From Minisyncoccota bacterium (GTDB lineage: Bacteria > Verrucomicrobiota > Lentisphaeria > Oligosphaerales > MVZH01), in the NCBI GenBank assembly GCA_021734725.1, contig JAIPIM010000024.1:1-20774 (forward strand): a stretch of DNA of 20,774 nucleotides. The letters run 5' to 3'. Position 1 is the first letter of the stretch. Every line of letters starts with the position of its first letter. Below the pieces are notes generated by a model, which ran no database searches, was not told the DNA's origin, and saw only the letters and a list, made by a program, of their open reading frames with translations. The position numbers were made by a program, and so were the translations under genes. Positions 20,290 to 20,774 of this stretch are shown in pieces.

Positions 20290-20774
20290 ATGGCCTACAG
20301 TCCGACACTGAACCCGCAGGTTGTAACGCCGACTCCTATCCAGTCATTCGGCGGGATGCGGGGGACTGACGATTCCGTCATCACCAAGTTCAATTCTGAC
20401 GGAGACAACATATCGGACCAGTACGCCAACGAGGTAATAGATTTCGACTGTGACGTGGCGGGCCAGTTGCACGTCAGGCCGGGGTGCGTGAAGATTGGCG
20501 CTGGTTCGCTGTCTGACATCAACGCCATATTCCAAGTGAACCTTGGCGGGATAACGCAGTACGCCGTGTTCTACGGGGAGAACCTGGACCTAATCGACAT
20601 CCCGTATGAAGACTTCCCTGAGCCGTTCTACGAAGATCCAACGACGGAGGAACCACGTTCGGACACGTTGCCTAGTGACTGGCCTACCTCTACGGCAGGG
20701 AACCCGAATCAGGTGCAGAACGACGTGCCCACGGAAGACGCCAGTTGCACGAACACGCACACGCATAGCATGAC
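20290..20774 (+). CDS. probable tail protein, N-terminal 161 residues (runs off the window)
   Basis: ATG 20290 follows GGGAGGGTGG and the frame is open to the right edge. The start, with FGGMRGTDDSVITKF, NEVIDFDCDVAGQLHVRPGCVKIG and then QVNLGGITQYAVFYGENL, has the form of phage tail proteins of the stabilisation/tail-tubular type (P22 gp10-like): a G-G-x-x-x-x-D opening, a V-D-x-D-x-x-G-x-L-x-x-R-P-G strand, then repeated beta strands. A Thr/Pro/Asp-rich stretch follows, ending with two His pairs near the edge. The function beyond tail attachment cannot be seen from the fragment. Confidence 0.6.
   Translation, partial: MAYSPTLNPQVVTPTPIQSFGGMRGTDDSVITKFNSDGDNISDQYANEVIDFDCDVAGQLHVRPGCVKIGAGSLSDINAIFQVNLGGITQYAVFYGENLDLIDIPYEDFPEPFYEDPTTEEPRSDTLPSDWPTSTAGNPNQVQNDVPTEDASCTNTHTHSM

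Noticed and set aside
1..20774. tRNA genes, CRISPR arrays, integrase or attachment sites
   Set aside because: No T-loop-type motifs in a cloverleaf context, no regularly spaced repeats and no recombinase motifs were seen by eye.

Overview
The window is a stretch of a tailed bacteriophage genome, most likely a short-tailed (podovirus-like) phage or a closely related prophage. The evidence is a block of virion genes in the classical order: putative small terminase, large terminase, portal, scaffold, major capsid protein, head-tail adaptor, start of a tail protein. Opposite it lies a divergent block of replication and DNA-modification genes. I see no integrase, excisionase, attachment site, tRNA, CRISPR array or insertion sequence. 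Strong AGGAGG-type Shine-Dalgarno (SD) sites, ATG/GTG starts and dense gene packing point to a bacterial host. Three Sec-type signal peptides fit a host with a standard Sec pathway. The host phylum cannot be read from the sequence.

Left arm, minus strand, about 8464 down to 1. This is one very compact leftward gene train, most genes linked by ATGA or GTGA overlaps. In transcription order it holds small zinc-ribbon/Lar-like and coiled-coil proteins, a replication initiator-like protein, a CHC2-TOPRIM-DnaB-type primase-helicase, a PD-(D/E)XK nuclease-like protein, a winged-helix-like protein, a second Lar-like protein, and a DPPY-type DNA methyltransferase. It continues with small zinc, membrane and DUF551-like proteins and ends at the left edge with an MT-A70 adenine methyltransferase that is open at the window boundary. 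The arm combines replication with probable evasion of host restriction.

Divergence region, about 8156-8596. Leftward and rightward transcription must separate here. It contains a strongly self-complementary plus-strand segment (8343-8443, followed by a T5 tract) that may be a small structured RNA, and an A/T-rich palindrome (8517-8544). One minus-strand candidate gene (8464-8156) overlaps the structured segment, so the two interpretations compete.

Right arm, plus strand, 8597-20774. Six small genes of unknown function (several cysteine-rich, one membrane protein) lead into the packaging and head module. Between the capsid gene and the adaptor gene are a coiled-coil protein and three consecutive genes whose products begin with signal peptides. 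This is unusual for a head module. Two similar GGTGG/CCACC stem-loops bracket the second and third of these genes. The window ends inside a probable tail protein gene.

The most interesting points are the signal-peptide trio with its paired stem-loops, the putative structured RNA at the divergence point, the combination of two DNA methyltransferases with two Lar-like proteins and a nuclease, and a non-canonical Walker A in the terminase.
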